64,000 nt of DNA from Arthrobacter silviterrae (GTDB lineage: Bacteria; Actinomycetota; Actinomycetes; Actinomycetales; Micrococcaceae): assembly GCF_011045165.1 (NCBI RefSeq), contig NZ_JAAKZI010000028.1, positions 1 through 64,000 of the forward strand. Reading direction: 5' to 3'. The notes under the pieces are model-generated. The model did not search any database. It worked only from the letters and a program-made list of their open reading frames with translations, and was not told where the DNA came from. Position numbers and translations under genes: made by a program. Positions 8,847 to 18,036 of the stretch are shown in pieces (positions within the stretch are counted from its first letter, which is position 1; the number at the start of each line of letters is the position of its first letter).

Positions 8847-9370
8847 TTGTTGCCTGCCTTGGGGGTGAAGAACGGGTTTGAGGGGGAGTTGCGGGCCTCA
8901 ATGACCGCTGTGGTGGACGGCAGTTGCCGGGCCCCGTTTTCAAGTGCTGTGCGGACGGATTCGCGGTTGTTGCGGTACACGGCCTCCTCGTCGTCGGCGG
9001 AGGGGTTGACCCAGACGGCGGCGACGATTGCATGGGTGTCAGCCTCGTCCTCGCTGATGGTGCCGTTGGCCAGGGCGTCCGCCACGCCGGCAGCTATCCC
9101 TGCCTGGGCGGCTCCCCAAATCAGGTTGCCGTGGGTGTCATTGGCGGGTGCGGCCTTGGTGACGAAAAGGGTGTACGGCTTGACGGGCAGGGACGGGCGC
9201 AGGACCGTGACGAAGGGTACGTGTCCGGCGCTGGGCGTTGCCAGGGCTGTGGCCCATGCCGTTCCGACGGGGCCGTCGCGGTGGCCGAAGACGGTGTTGA
9301 CGTGCGCGGCGTTTGAGCCGTCGCCGATGAACGATTCGCCCAGCTGCACCGGTTGTGCTTGCTTTCCCAT
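8843..9370 (-). CDS. fae: Formaldehyde-activating enzyme (Fae) homologue
   Basis: 175 residues, the usual Fae length. The N-terminal GESFIGDGSNAAHVNTVFG matches the Fae active-site strand and keeps the key histidine (His23). In methylotrophs Fae condenses formaldehyde with tetrahydromethanopterin. Actinobacteria of this kind are not expected to make that cofactor, so this protein may use another pterin or folate, or bind another carbonyl. It lies between the ABC importer and the enolase-superfamily gene. The operon may therefore release formaldehyde or a similar aldehyde. Confidence 0.8.
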   Translation of the reverse strand: MGKQAQPVQLGESFIGDGSNAAHVNTVFGHRDGPVGTAWATALATPSAGHVPFVTVLRPSLPVKPYTLFVTKAAPANDTHGNLIWGAAQAGIAAGVADALANGTISEDEADTHAIVAAVWVNPSADDEEAVYRNNRESVRTALENGARQLPSTTAVIEARNSPSNPFFTPKAGNK

Positions 9371-9372
9371 GG

Positions 9373-10305
9373 TTAGATCAGGCCTTCCGACTTGAGCCAG
9401 TCCGTGGCGATCTTTGCCGGCTCGTCGCCGTCGACGTCGGCCTTGGCATTGAGGGTTTGCATGACTTCGGTGGTCAGCCTGGGGGAGACCTTGGCGATGA
9501 TGTCGGCAATGGCCGGATATTTGGCGAGTATGTCGGCCTTGATGGTGAAGGCACCCTGGTAGATGGGGAAGAACTGCTTGTCGTCCTGCATGACGGTCAG
9601 CTTCAGGGCCGGGATGCGGCCGTCAGTTTGGAAGACCTCGCCAAAATTGCAGTCCTGTCCCTTCTGCGTGGCGGTGTAGATGACGCCGGTGTCGAGCATG
9701 GATACCTTGGCGTTGGGGCTGAAGCCGTATTCCTTCTTCAGGCCCGGCCAGCCGTCGTCGCGGGTGGAGAATTCACTTTCGAGGCAGAACGTCTGCTCGC
9801 TGGCGGGCAGTTTGGCGATGTCGGAGAGCGTCTTGACGCCCAGTTCCTGTGCCTTGCTCTGCCGGATCGCGAGTGCGTAGGTGTTGTTCAGCGGTGCCGG
9901 GGCCAGCCAGGCGATGCCCTTGGCGGCATCGGCGGCCTTGACTGCATCAAACATTTTCTGCTTGTCCTTGATGGGTTCAGTCTTCTTGTTGTAAGTGATC
10001 CACGAGGTGCCCGTGTACTCCCAGTACCCTGAAATCTTGTTGCTTTCCAGGGCGGTCCGGACGTTTGCGGAGCCAACGATGCTGGTGTTGGTGTCCATCT
10101 TGGCACCGTGGGCGTTCAGCAGCTGGGCTGTGATGTTGGCCAGGATGTACTGCTCCGAGAAGTCCTTTGCGCCGATGACCCCGGTCAGCCCGGCGAGTTC
10201 GGTGCCCTTGGAGTCGGTCTGGGCCTGGGTGCTTCCGCCGCAGGCTGTGAGGGAGAGCAGGGCGGCGACGCCGGTTGCCATAATGGCGAGGAGTGGCTTT
10301 TTCAT
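9373..10305 (-). CDS. Glycine-betaine/choline-type ABC transporter substrate-binding lipoprotein
   Basis: 310 residues with a lipoprotein signal peptide (KK, hydrophobic core, LTAC lipobox with Cys22). The mature part has the OpuAC/ProX-like type 2 binding fold, with segments such as GAKDFSEQYILANI and GYWEYTGTSW that form the aromatic cage for quaternary ammonium ligands in this family. It would deliver the ligand to the two permeases upstream. The downstream catabolic genes suggest the ligand is a carbon or nitrogen source rather than only an osmolyte. Confidence 0.87.
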   Translation of the reverse strand: MKKPLLAIMATGVAALLSLTACGGSTQAQTDSKGTELAGLTGVIGAKDFSEQYILANITAQLLNAHGAKMDTNTSIVGSANVRTALESNKISGYWEYTGTSWITYNKKTEPIKDKQKMFDAVKAADAAKGIAWLAPAPLNNTYALAIRQSKAQELGVKTLSDIAKLPASEQTFCLESEFSTRDDGWPGLKKEYGFSPNAKVSMLDTGVIYTATQKGQDCNFGEVFQTDGRIPALKLTVMQDDKQFFPIYQGAFTIKADILAKYPAIADIIAKVSPRLTTEVMQTLNAKADVDGDEPAKIATDWLKSEGLI

Positions 10306-10395
10306 GGTGGATCCTTTGCTGTTGGGGCAGGCGGTAGTGTCTGCGGTCGAATGCGGAGGGTGCAGGAGGTGGCAGGTTTGTGCCAGGAGTTGGCT

Positions 10396-11181
10396 TTAGG
10401 TGCCCTTGGGCTTGATGAGGTCCTCGGCCAGGCCGGCGAGCCAGTCGATGGCCAGGGCAATGCAGGAGACGACGACGGCCCCGGTGACGAGTACGGGCCA
10501 GCGCTGGAGCTTGAGGCCGTTGACGATCATGTCGCCGAGGCCGCCGGCGTTGATGAAGGTGGCGACGGTGGCGACGCCCACACAGAACACCAACGCCGTG
10601 CGCAGTCCGGCGATGATGACGGGGACGGCGAGCGGCAGCTCAATCCGCAGGAGCACCTGGAGGGGTTTCATGCCCATTCCGCGCGCCGCTTCGGTGAGGC
10701 TGGCATCGATTTGCTGGATCCCGACCAGCGTGTTTCGCAGGACCGGAAGGACGGAGTAGGCGACCAGGCCGATCAGTGCCACCTTGAAGCCGGTTTCCCA
10801 GACGATGGCCAGCAGGATTACCAGGCCGATCGCGGGAGTGGACTGGCCGATGTTGGCGATGCTGAAGACAACAGCGTGTACAACTTTGGAACGGACACGG
10901 CTGAGGATGATGCCGGCCGGGATGGCAATGACCGCGATGATTGCGGAGGCAATCACGGTCAGGCGCAGGTGCTCGTAGGTCCGTTCCCAGAGGTAGGGCC
11001 AGTTCAGTGTGCGCTGCTCGATGGAGTCCAGGGTCAGCGAGGACAACCACCAGAAGAGGACGGCCAGTACGACGACGATCACCACTGGCGTGCCGAACCG
11101 TTTTACCGAGAAGTACTTGCCGCGGCGGTTGGAGGCTGTTCCGAACGCTGTGGCGATGTCCCGGCTTGCCTGCACGCTCAT
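10396..11181 (-). CDS. ABC transporter permease, OpuCB/ProW-like
   Basis: 261 residues with about six membrane helices and the EAA loop (ASLTEAARGMGMKPLQVLLRIELPLAVPVI) that contacts the ATPase. It is one of two permeases flanking the ATPase gene, as in OpuC-type systems. The start overlaps the ATPase stop by four bases. It has a longer N-terminus than the second permease (10.4 versus 12.2 kb genes), suggesting a heterodimeric channel. Confidence 0.88.
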   Translation of the reverse strand: MSVQASRDIATAFGTASNRRGKYFSVKRFGTPVVIVVVLAVLFWWLSSLTLDSIEQRTLNWPYLWERTYEHLRLTVIASAIIAVIAIPAGIILSRVRSKVVHAVVFSIANIGQSTPAIGLVILLAIVWETGFKVALIGLVAYSVLPVLRNTLVGIQQIDASLTEAARGMGMKPLQVLLRIELPLAVPVIIAGLRTALVFCVGVATVATFINAGGLGDMIVNGLKLQRWPVLVTGAVVVSCIALAIDWLAGLAEDLIKPKGT

Positions 11182-12197
11182 TGCCGCACCCCGATGATGG
11201 ACTCCGGGAGGAATTCCCCTCCGAGGGCGGCGGAGATCCTCTCGATGTCAATGGATCCGACCGGGCGGCCGTTGTTGTCGACGACGGCGACGGGGGCGCC
11301 TCCTGAGAGGACGAGGGAATCGAGGGCATTGCGCAGTGAATCGCCGATGTTCACATCCAGGGCGCCACGGGAGGTGATGTGGGGCCCCAGGGTGGCTTGG
11401 TTGACGGGAATGAGGCCAAGGCGTTTGAGGGCGGCTCCGTGGCCGACGAATTGTGACACATAGGGGTTGGCGGGGTTGGCGAGAATATTGGCGGGCGTGT
11501 CAAACTGTTCGATTTGCGAGCGTTCGGAGAGTACCGCAATGCGGTCTCCCATCCGTACGGCCTCGTCGAAGTCGTGGGTGACGAAGACGATGGTCTTGCT
11601 CAGTTTTTCCTGCAGGCGAAGGAATTCGGTCTGCAGTTTTTCCCGGGTGATGGGGTCGGTTGCGCCAAACGGTTCGTCCATGAGCATCACGGGCGGGTCT
11701 GCAGCCAGTGCCCGTGCCACTCCCACACGTTGTTGCTGGCCGCCGGATAGCTGCCGAGGATAGCGTGAGGCGAAGGATTTCGGGTCCAGTTCAACCACTG
11801 CCAACAGCTCTTCGACGCGGTCGCGGGTGCGCTTCTTGTCCCATCCTAGAAGTTTGGGGACGATCGCAATATTTTCTGCGATGGTCATGTGGGGAAACAG
11901 TCCTATTTGCTGGATGACATAGCCAATGCGCCTGCGCAGTTGATTTGGTTCCAACGACAGGACGTCCTCGCCGTCGATGGTGATGGATCCGGAGGACGGT
12001 TCGATGATTCGGTTGATCATCTTCATCGTGGTGGTCTTGCCGCAGCCGGAGGGCCCGACGAACATGATCAGCTCGCCGGGGGCAATGTCCATGGAGAACG
12101 CTTCCACGGCGGGGGCTTGCTGGCCGGGATAGACCTTGGTGATGTCCTCAAGGATGATCCTTGCGCCGGCGGACGGACGGTTGGTTTGTTCAGACAC
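11178..12197 (-). CDS. ABC transporter ATP-binding protein with C-terminal CBS domain (OpuCA/ProV-like)
   Basis: About 339 residues from GTG 12197. I prefer this start because AGGGGA precedes it and it overlaps the upstream permease by only eight bases; the longer frame to 12245 would overlap by 56. Walker A is GPSGCGKTT, the signature LSGGQQQRV, and Walker B LMDEP. The C-terminal region (ALDSLVLSGGAPVAVVDNNGR) is a CBS-type domain, which in OpuA senses ionic strength. It powers the betaine-type importer. Confidence 0.88.
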   Translation of the reverse strand: MSEQTNRPSAGARIILEDITKVYPGQQAPAVEAFSMDIAPGELIMFVGPSGCGKTTTMKMINRIIEPSSGSITIDGEDVLSLEPNQLRRRIGYVIQQIGLFPHMTIAENIAIVPKLLGWDKKRTRDRVEELLAVVELDPKSFASRYPRQLSGGQQQRVGVARALAADPPVMLMDEPFGATDPITREKLQTEFLRLQEKLSKTIVFVTHDFDEAVRMGDRIAVLSERSQIEQFDTPANILANPANPYVSQFVGHGAALKRLGLIPVNQATLGPHITSRGALDVNIGDSLRNALDSLVLSGGAPVAVVDNNGRPVGSIDIERISAALGGEFLPESIIGVRQ

Positions 12198-12855
12198 GAA
12201 GTCCCCTTGAGGTAGTGAGGCGGCGGATGGCGACAAACGCGGCATCCAGAAGCAGGGCGAGAATGATGACGCCGGCGGTTCCCACGACGGCGTAGTTGAC
12301 GGCGTTCCTGGAGCCCAGGCTGGAAAGCCCCTTGAAGATCATTTCTCCAAGTCCCGGCCCACCCACGTAGGCCGCGATGGCCGCGATCCCCATGGTCAGC
12401 TGCGCCGAGACGCGAACCCCGGTGAGGACAACCGGCCAGGCCATGGGGAGCTGGACCAGGAACAGGGTCTTGGTGGTCCCCATGCCCATGCCGCGGGCCG
12501 ATTCGCTCACCGCGGCCGGGACTTCCTGAAGACCGACGACGGTGTTTCGGATGATGGGCAGCAGGGCATAGAAGGCAAGCCCAACAATGGTGGGAAGCCA
12601 GCCAAGGCCCAGAATCGGGATGAGGAGGGCCAGCAGTGCCATGGACGGAATGGTCAGTCCGACGCCGGCGGATGCAATGGCCAGGGACCGGGAGATGGGC
12701 CGGTCCCAGACCAGAATGCCGATCCCGACGCCGATGACCGTTGCAATCAGCAGTGACACAAGAACGACGACGAGATGTTCCGTGGCGGATGCTGCAATGT
12801 CGGCAGATCTTGTGGAAAGAAATGAACCCAACCGCGTGAAGAACGAGTTGTCCAA
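12190..12855 (-). CDS. ABC transporter permease, OpuCD-like
   Basis: 221 residues with about five or six membrane helices and an EAA loop (AVSESARGMGMGTTKTLFLVQLPMAWPVV). It pairs with the permease at 10.4-11.2 kb. It is the first gene of the leftward operon and lies 138 bases from the divergent IclR gene; GATCCTCC in the plus strand upstream gives a GGAGGATC ribosome site. Confidence 0.88.
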   Translation of the reverse strand: MDNSFFTRLGSFLSTRSADIAASATEHLVVVLVSLLIATVIGVGIGILVWDRPISRSLAIASAGVGLTIPSMALLALLIPILGLGWLPTIVGLAFYALLPIIRNTVVGLQEVPAAVSESARGMGMGTTKTLFLVQLPMAWPVVLTGVRVSAQLTMGIAAIAAYVGGPGLGEMIFKGLSSLGSRNAVNYAVVGTAGVIILALLLDAAFVAIRRLTTSRGLRV

Positions 12856-12993
12856 AGTGATCCTCCTTTTCGCTTCATTGGGTTAAGGATTGGCCCCGGC
12901 ATTCCGTGAGCCACATCACCAAAGTACGTTGTTGGTTCAGTATGCACAATAGCTGTTGTTGATATGTCAACGCGAAGTGGTTAGTGTGGGAAC
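12856..12993. promoter_or_regulatory. Divergent promoter region between importer operon and IclR gene
   Basis: A TTGACA hexamer on the minus strand (12965-12970) could be the -35 of the importer operon, with loose AT-rich -10 candidates about 18-20 bases on. Two similar direct elements, GTTGTTGgt and GTTGTTGat, each followed by a TATG-containing stretch (about 12928 and 12953), are candidate IclR binding sites. The promoter assignment is by pattern only. Confidence 0.4.
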
Positions 12994-13899
12994 GTGAGCA
13001 AACTTCAAACACATCCCGAGGCGCGTCCTGCGCGGCGAAACTCATCGGGGCTTCGGCGGGACCTGGAACTATTGGAGATCCTCGGATCACCCCAGGCCCT
13101 TGCCATGTCCGGGCTGGGTGTCAGTAAAGTCTCCGAGCTGGCTGGCCGCGACAAGGCCCAGGTTTCACGCACCCTTGCCACCCTTGCAGAAGCAGGGCTG
13201 GTCACCCGGGATGCCGACACGCTCCAATACAGCCTCGGCTACGGCCTCTATGCCCTGGCGGCCAAGACCGCCGAGGCGCACATGGTCGGCGCGGCCACGC
13301 CGTTTCTCAAACGCATAGCCATGACAACCCATGAGACAACACACCTGTGCGTGCTACGCGGGGGCACGGTCCTGACCTTGAAGAGTGAAATGTCCAACCA
13401 CACCTACCGGGCCCTTGGCTGGGAGGGCGTGAGCGTTGACGCGTGGGGAACTTCGTCCGGGCGGGTACTTGTCAGCGACTGGGACGAAGACGCCCTTCGC
13501 GACTGGTACGAAACCAACGCGACGATAAACCACCCAACCACAGAACCGGCGGCACTTTTGATGGGGCAAAGCTCCTCGGTGCCTCCCGTGCGGGTTTCCA
13601 ACAAGATCCAGTCCTACGCCGACTTTCAAGCCGAGATGGCACGGATACACGAGCGGGGGTATGCAGTTGTTGATGAAGAATTTGAATCCGGCGTGGTAGG
13701 GGTGTCAGCTCCCGTCTATGACTTCAAGCAGCGCATCGTTGCCACGTTTAACGTCAGCGCACCCAAGCAGCGGTTTGGACGGCACCTGGAACAGGCGGGG
13801 GTCCTCACGGCGGCGGTTGCCCTGGAATTCTCCGAAACGCTTGGCGCGGACACCAGCCGGCGGCGCGCCCGCACAGGGGAAGCCATCCCCAGAAAATAG
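12994..13899 (+). CDS. IclR-family transcriptional regulator
   Basis: 301 residues starting at GTG. Residues about 20-80 form the winged-helix domain (LELLEILGS...VSKVSELAGRDKAQVSRTLATLAEAGLV). The rest is the IclR effector domain with the typical late segment ERGYAVVDEEFESGVVGVSAPV. It is transcribed away from the importer/catabolic operon and is the natural candidate for its substrate-responsive regulator. Confidence 0.88.
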   Translation: MSKLQTHPEARPARRNSSGLRRDLELLEILGSPQALAMSGLGVSKVSELAGRDKAQVSRTLATLAEAGLVTRDADTLQYSLGYGLYALAAKTAEAHMVGAATPFLKRIAMTTHETTHLCVLRGGTVLTLKSEMSNHTYRALGWEGVSVDAWGTSSGRVLVSDWDEDALRDWYETNATINHPTTEPAALLMGQSSSVPPVRVSNKIQSYADFQAEMARIHERGYAVVDEEFESGVVGVSAPVYDFKQRIVATFNVSAPKQRFGRHLEQAGVLTAAVALEFSETLGADTSRRRARTGEAIPRK

Positions 13900-14357
13900 G
13901 GGACCTCGGTCGGGCGCCGGCGCAGGACATCGCTTGCCCATGCCGCTGGTGGAGCAATGCCCATATCCACGTGCCCTTGCGACAGCGGGGCCAGACGCCG
14001 GAAACGGCCGACGCCGGTGCCACCAAACGCACAACGGCCGCCCCCGCTGTCTCACATGTTCCTTCCATTTTGCCAGCCACCTCGTTTAAGCAGCGGTCGC
14101 TCATGTGTCCGGCTGACAGCGGATATTGACTTTAGTCCCGTAATGGCGCGTGGTGAGTGAGGCCACCTGTGTTGAAATTGTGGTCTGTAACTGGCATTTG
14201 AGAGCATGAGGTGCCCGTTTTGACTAGGGTACTGGCTGCGTCAAGGTGACTTCGTGCGGTCCGATTCACGAACTCGCATGCCGGGCTCCTTGTCGCACTT
14301 CTGATGTCCCCGGTGGGATCGGCCAGGCGTGTCCGCCCGGCCGATCCCGGTAAATGG
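13900..14357. other. Intergenic region between IclR gene and nucleoside operon end
   Basis: About 460 bases without a credible gene. The region separates two convergent transcription units. The only clear structure is the hairpin at 14315-14348, described separately. Confidence 0.6.
14315..14348 (-). terminator. Hairpin terminator after the nucleoside hydrolase operon
   Basis: A perfect 10-bp inverted repeat, GGGATCGGCC and GGCCGATCCC, encloses a shorter inner stem (GGCG/CGCC). It lies 10 bases past the nucleoside hydrolase stop. There is no T tract, which is common for actinobacterial terminators. Confidence 0.65.
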
Positions 14358-15326
14358 TCAGACTGCCACTGGTTGCACGCCCAGCGTTGAGAGGAACAGG
14401 TCAAGGACTTTGGGGATGTCGGCGCTGAAGATGACGTCGGCCGTCGGCCATTGGCCGGCGGTGCCGTGGATAGTGTCTTCGCCGATGTGCACGCGACGGT
14501 CGACGATGGTCTGGCCGCGGCTGTCCCCGGGCGCGAGCTGGACCTGCACCGGGCAGGTTTCACTATGCATTAGCTCGTTGGCGACCAGCGCGCATACTGC
14601 ACCGGCATCCCCGATGAGGCTGAACGCGCGGTCCGGTTCGCCTTCGGGTCCCGGTACGCGGAAGGCCAGCAAGCCGCCGAGCACCTTTGCCACAGCGTTG
14701 TCGGATCCGGCCAGTTTCTGCACCGATTCGGCATCAAGGCCGACGGTGTTGAACACATCCAGGCCGTACATGGTCAGCGGTACGCCACTGTTGAGGACCA
14801 TGTGGGCGGCTTCGGGGTCGTGCCAGATGTTGAATTCGGCCACGGCGGTAGCGTTGCCGACGGATGCCGAGCCGCCCATGAAGAGGATGCGGTCGATTTT
14901 GGCGGTACATTCGGGGTAGGTGCGGAGCAGTAGGGCAATGTTGGTCAGCGGGGCGAGGGCCACGAGGGTGATCGGCTCGGGTGCGTCTGTTAGGACTTGG
15001 CGCATCATTTCAACGGCGTGCACGGGTAGTGGCCTGCGCTTGGTCGCCGGTAGGTTGACGTTGCCGAGTCCATCTTCTCCGTGTACGTAGGCGGCGCTTC
15101 GGGCCTTTTCGATGATCGGCCGGGTTGCACCGCCGGCCACGGGAATATCGGGGGCTTCAACGGCATCGAGAATCTTGAGCGTATTTTCCACCACGCTGTC
15201 CAGTCCGACGTTGCCCGACACGCAGCTGATCGCCAGAACGTCGATGTCTGGGTTCTTGACGGCGAACATGATGGCCATGGCATCGTCGATTCCTGTGTCT
15301 ACATCCATCATGATGGTGTGCTTCAT
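14358..15326 (-). CDS. Inosine-uridine preferring nucleoside hydrolase (first of two)
   Basis: 322 residues with the calcium-binding N-terminal motif DVDTGIDDA (residues 8-16) and the later EFNIWHDPEAAH segment that are diagnostic of the nucleoside hydrolase fold. It cleaves ribonucleosides to base and ribose in the cytoplasm. It is the last gene of the operon that also holds an ECF importer, a LacI regulator and a ribokinase, which together allow uptake, cleavage and phosphorylation of the freed ribose. Confidence 0.9.
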   Translation of the reverse strand: MKHTIMMDVDTGIDDAMAIMFAVKNPDIDVLAISCVSGNVGLDSVVENTLKILDAVEAPDIPVAGGATRPIIEKARSAAYVHGEDGLGNVNLPATKRRPLPVHAVEMMRQVLTDAPEPITLVALAPLTNIALLLRTYPECTAKIDRILFMGGSASVGNATAVAEFNIWHDPEAAHMVLNSGVPLTMYGLDVFNTVGLDAESVQKLAGSDNAVAKVLGGLLAFRVPGPEGEPDRAFSLIGDAGAVCALVANELMHSETCPVQVQLAPGDSRGQTIVDRRVHIGEDTIHGTAGQWPTADVIFSADIPKVLDLFLSTLGVQPVAV

Positions 15327-15356
15327 GGTTTGTTCCTTCTTTCTGTGGTGGGGTGG

Positions 15357-16304
15357 CTATCGCGCTGTGGCGGTTGTGCGGGAAACGGTGTGCTTGAGCA
15401 GCTCATAGAATTTTCCGGGATCGGCATCGAGGGCTACGAAGGCGTTGGGTGGCCGGCCACTGATCCCCTTGAGGTCAACGATCGTTCGCCCGTATGTGTG
15501 AAATCCAACTGTGTCTGCGTCCACGTTGAGGCGTTGCACGCCTATGACAGTTGGATCGATGGCGTAGGCGACGCACAGCGCGTCATGGACAGCTGCGACC
15601 GATTGGGTGTCATTGCCGCGGATGTAGTAGTCCAGGATTTGTGCGGTCGCAAGTGCGGCCGGGCTGCCAAGGGCAGCCAATTCCTGGCACTGGATGTCGG
15701 AGACGAGGGCCTTGCGGGTTGCGTCCAGGGTTACCAGGACCAGCCGCTCAAATCCGGCATTGAAGACGACCTGTGCGGCGACGGGGTCCTTGTAGATGTT
15801 GAATTCGGCCTGGGAGGTTTCGTTGCCGTGTGTGGCCGAGCCGCCCATGATGACGATTTCTTCCACGGCGTGGATGATCTCGGGGGCTACGGTGATGGCG
15901 GCGGCGATATTCGTCAGGGGGGCAACCGGTATCAGAGTGACCTTTTGCGTAGCACCCCTCAGTGTTTCGACGAGCCATTCGACGGCGGTGGCAGTCTGGG
16001 CCCGCGTTGTGGCTTCGGGCAGTGCCAGCTGTTCCTGGTGGACCGGGGTCGCCGAACTTGTGAAGCCTTCCGGGACGGGGAACGGGTGGGGTGCAAACGG
16101 CTTTGCCAAACCGCGGTAGACCGGAACATCGTCGCGGCCAATGTGGCTGAGCACGCGCAGGGTGTTGTCGGTGGTGTTTTCGACCGGCAGGTTTCCGGCA
16201 ACGGTAGTGCAGCCCACCAGCCGGATGTCTGGGTGCAGTGCCGCCATCATGATTGCGACGGCGTCGTCGTTGCCCGTGTCAACGTCGAGGATGACATTCT
16301 TCAT
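15357..16304 (-). CDS. Inosine-uridine preferring nucleoside hydrolase (second of two)
   Basis: About 315 residues from ATG 16304, chosen because GAAGGGA precedes it; the frame extends further without a good start. It has DVDTGNDDA near the N-terminus and EFNIYKDPVAAQ later. It is clearly homologous to but divergent from its neighbour, so the pair may split purine and pyrimidine substrates or 2'-modified nucleosides. The gap to the next gene is 30 bases. Confidence 0.9.
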   Translation of the reverse strand: MKNVILDVDTGNDDAVAIMMAALHPDIRLVGCTTVAGNLPVENTTDNTLRVLSHIGRDDVPVYRGLAKPFAPHPFPVPEGFTSSATPVHQEQLALPEATTRAQTATAVEWLVETLRGATQKVTLIPVAPLTNIAAAITVAPEIIHAVEEIVIMGGSATHGNETSQAEFNIYKDPVAAQVVFNAGFERLVLVTLDATRKALVSDIQCQELAALGSPAALATAQILDYYIRGNDTQSVAAVHDALCVAYAIDPTVIGVQRLNVDADTVGFHTYGRTIVDLKGISGRPPNAFVALDADPGKFYELLKHTVSRTTATAR

Positions 16305-16388
16305 GGATTTCCCTTCATTGGGGGCGGTAGTCGGACGCGGCGGCGCCGGTCTGGTCACCACAGGGCGGGCCGGTGCCCGACCTGTGGC

Positions 16389-17183
16389 TTAGCGGATCAG
16401 GGCGACGACGGCGTTCAAGTGGAGGGCCGTGGTGCTGAGGCCGAGCTCGCGCGCCAGCTGGGGGACTTCCGGCCGTTTCAACTTGGCCCGGCTCAGGACA
16501 TCGTCGTTGCCGAAGACTTCCTCACAGCTGCCGTCGGCGATGATCTTCCGGTTCGCCATGGCCACGACGCGGGTGAATGAGTCGACGACGAAGCGCATGT
16601 CATGGGTGATGGCGATGACGGCAACGCCTTCGGCCTCTAACTGGTCCATCATGCGATTGAGCAGCTTCAGGCCACGGTCGTCGAGGCCGGCCGTCGGCTC
16701 GTCCAGAATCACGTATTTGCAATCCCCCACGAGGATGGCGCCAATGGCGACGAACTTTTTGATGGCGAACGGCAGGTCATTGGGATTGACCTTCAAGAAT
16801 CGGCGGATCCCGGTCATCTTGGCGGCCCGACCAACGCGCTGTTCGGTCACTTCGGCATCCCATTTGAGGTACTTAGGCATGTACTCCAGTTCTCCCTGAA
16901 CGTCGCTGCCAAAGATTTGGTCGTCAGGGTTTTGGAACACGTAGCCGACGGTTCGAGCGGTGGTTGCCGTGGTCTGATCCGTTGTGGCGAGGCCATCGAC
17001 CGTGACGGATCCGCTGCTTGGCTTGAGCAAACCGTTCATCATTTTGACCGTTGTCGTCTTGCCCGCGCCGTTTTGGCCGACGATGGCGATGCGTTCGCCG
17101 TCGTTGATTCTCAGGGTTACGGAGTCCACCGCCAGCGAACCGTCGGGGTAGGAGAACGACGCGTCAGAGAGCACTATGGGCAT
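16389..17183 (-). CDS. ECF transporter ATPase A' with degenerate signature motif
   Basis: 264 residues. Walker A (GQNGAGKTTT), the Q-loop (FQNPDDQIFG), Walker B (YVILDEPTAGLD) and the H-loop (ITHDM) are intact. The canonical LSGGQ is replaced by LPFAIKK (in NDLPFAIKKFVAIGAIL). One of the two ATP sites of the A/A' heterodimer should therefore be non-canonical. It overlaps the A subunit gene by 20 bases. It energises the nucleoside importer. Confidence 0.85.
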   Translation of the reverse strand: MPIVLSDASFSYPDGSLAVDSVTLRINDGERIAIVGQNGAGKTTTVKMMNGLLKPSSGSVTVDGLATTDQTTATTARTVGYVFQNPDDQIFGSDVQGELEYMPKYLKWDAEVTEQRVGRAAKMTGIRRFLKVNPNDLPFAIKKFVAIGAILVGDCKYVILDEPTAGLDDRGLKLLNRMMDQLEAEGVAVIAITHDMRFVVDSFTRVVAMANRKIIADGSCEEVFGNDDVLSRAKLKRPEVPQLARELGLSTTALHLNAVVALIR

Positions 17184-18036
17184 GGGGTGCCTCCTTGATT
17201 CGAGCCGAGACCAGTTCCCTGGCTTCGGCGCGGGTGATGGGGACCGAGCGCAAGGGTTTGCCTGCGTTGGCCAGAGCGAATGCCAACTCGGTGACTTCGG
17301 GATATGGCACGCCTGCCTGGGAGAGCTCGTCGGAAACCAGCACTTCCCGGGCCGGGCCCTCCATGACTACGCGTCCAGCCTTCATGACGATGATGCGGTC
17401 GGCGTATTCGGCCATTAGGTCAATCTTGTGCTCGACGAGAATGATGGACTTGCCGCGTTCCTTGAGCTTTCGGATGATGCCGAAAACCGCCTCGGACGCG
17501 TCCGGGTCCAGTTGCGATGTTGGCTCGTCAATGATGATGAAGTCAGCGTCCATGGCGATGATGGAAGCAAAGGCAACTTTTTGCCGCTGGCCGCCCGAGA
17601 GCTCGTTTGGGTTCTTGCGGATCAGCGCTTCCAGGCCGAGCTCACGAACGACCGTGGTGACGCGATCGATCATCTCTTCCCGATCGACGCCCAGATTTTC
17701 AAGCCCCAGGGCGATTTCTTCAAAGACAGTGTCCTTCACCCCGCTGATCTGGGTGAATGGGTTCTGAAAAACATAGCCGATTGACTTTGAAAGTTCAGCC
17801 GGGTCCCACTCCAAAAGGTCCCTGCCCTTGATTTTTACTTCCCCCGTGAGTTCACCGTGGTGGAAGTGGGGGATGATGCCGCGGACCACGCTGCACAGGG
17901 TGCTCTTGCCGCTGGCGTTGAGGCCAACCACTCCGTAGAGGAGGCCTGGCTCGATGGTGAGGGAGACGTCGTTGAGGGCGGGCTTGTCGCCATAGGCATA
18001 AGTAAATCCGACGTTCCGCAGTGACACTAGTTCCAT
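17164..18036 (-). CDS. ECF transporter ATPase A
   Basis: About 290 residues from the ATG at 18036 (MELVSLRNVGF). The frame is open further upstream, but that part reads into the T-subunit gene. Walker A is GLNASGKST and Q-loop FQNPFTQISG; the signature ELSGGQRQK and Walker B IIIDEPTSQLD are canonical. The C-terminal extension is typical of EcfA proteins. It forms the ATPase pair with the next gene. Confidence 0.87.
   Translation of the reverse strand: MELVSLRNVGFTYAYGDKPALNDVSLTIEPGLLYGVVGLNASGKSTLCSVVRGIIPHFHHGELTGEVKIKGRDLLEWDPAELSKSIGYVFQNPFTQISGVKDTVFEEIALGLENLGVDREEMIDRVTTVVRELGLEALIRKNPNELSGGQRQKVAFASIIAMDADFIIIDEPTSQLDPDASEAVFGIIRKLKERGKSIILVEHKIDLMAEYADRIIVMKAGRVVMEGPAREVLVSDELSQAGVPYPEVTELAFALANAGKPLRSVPITRAEARELVSARIKEAPHAHSAL

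Noticed and set aside
10295-10320. CACCATGAA at the start of the substrate-binding protein gene as another ICE promoter copy
   Set aside because: No CTCACG half at the fixed 14-base spacing; CATGAA here is simply the start codon plus lysine codon.
15081-16580. 499-residue plus-strand frame over the nucleoside hydrolases
   Set aside because: Antisense to two well-supported genes; Gly/Asp/Val-rich shadow translation without any motif.
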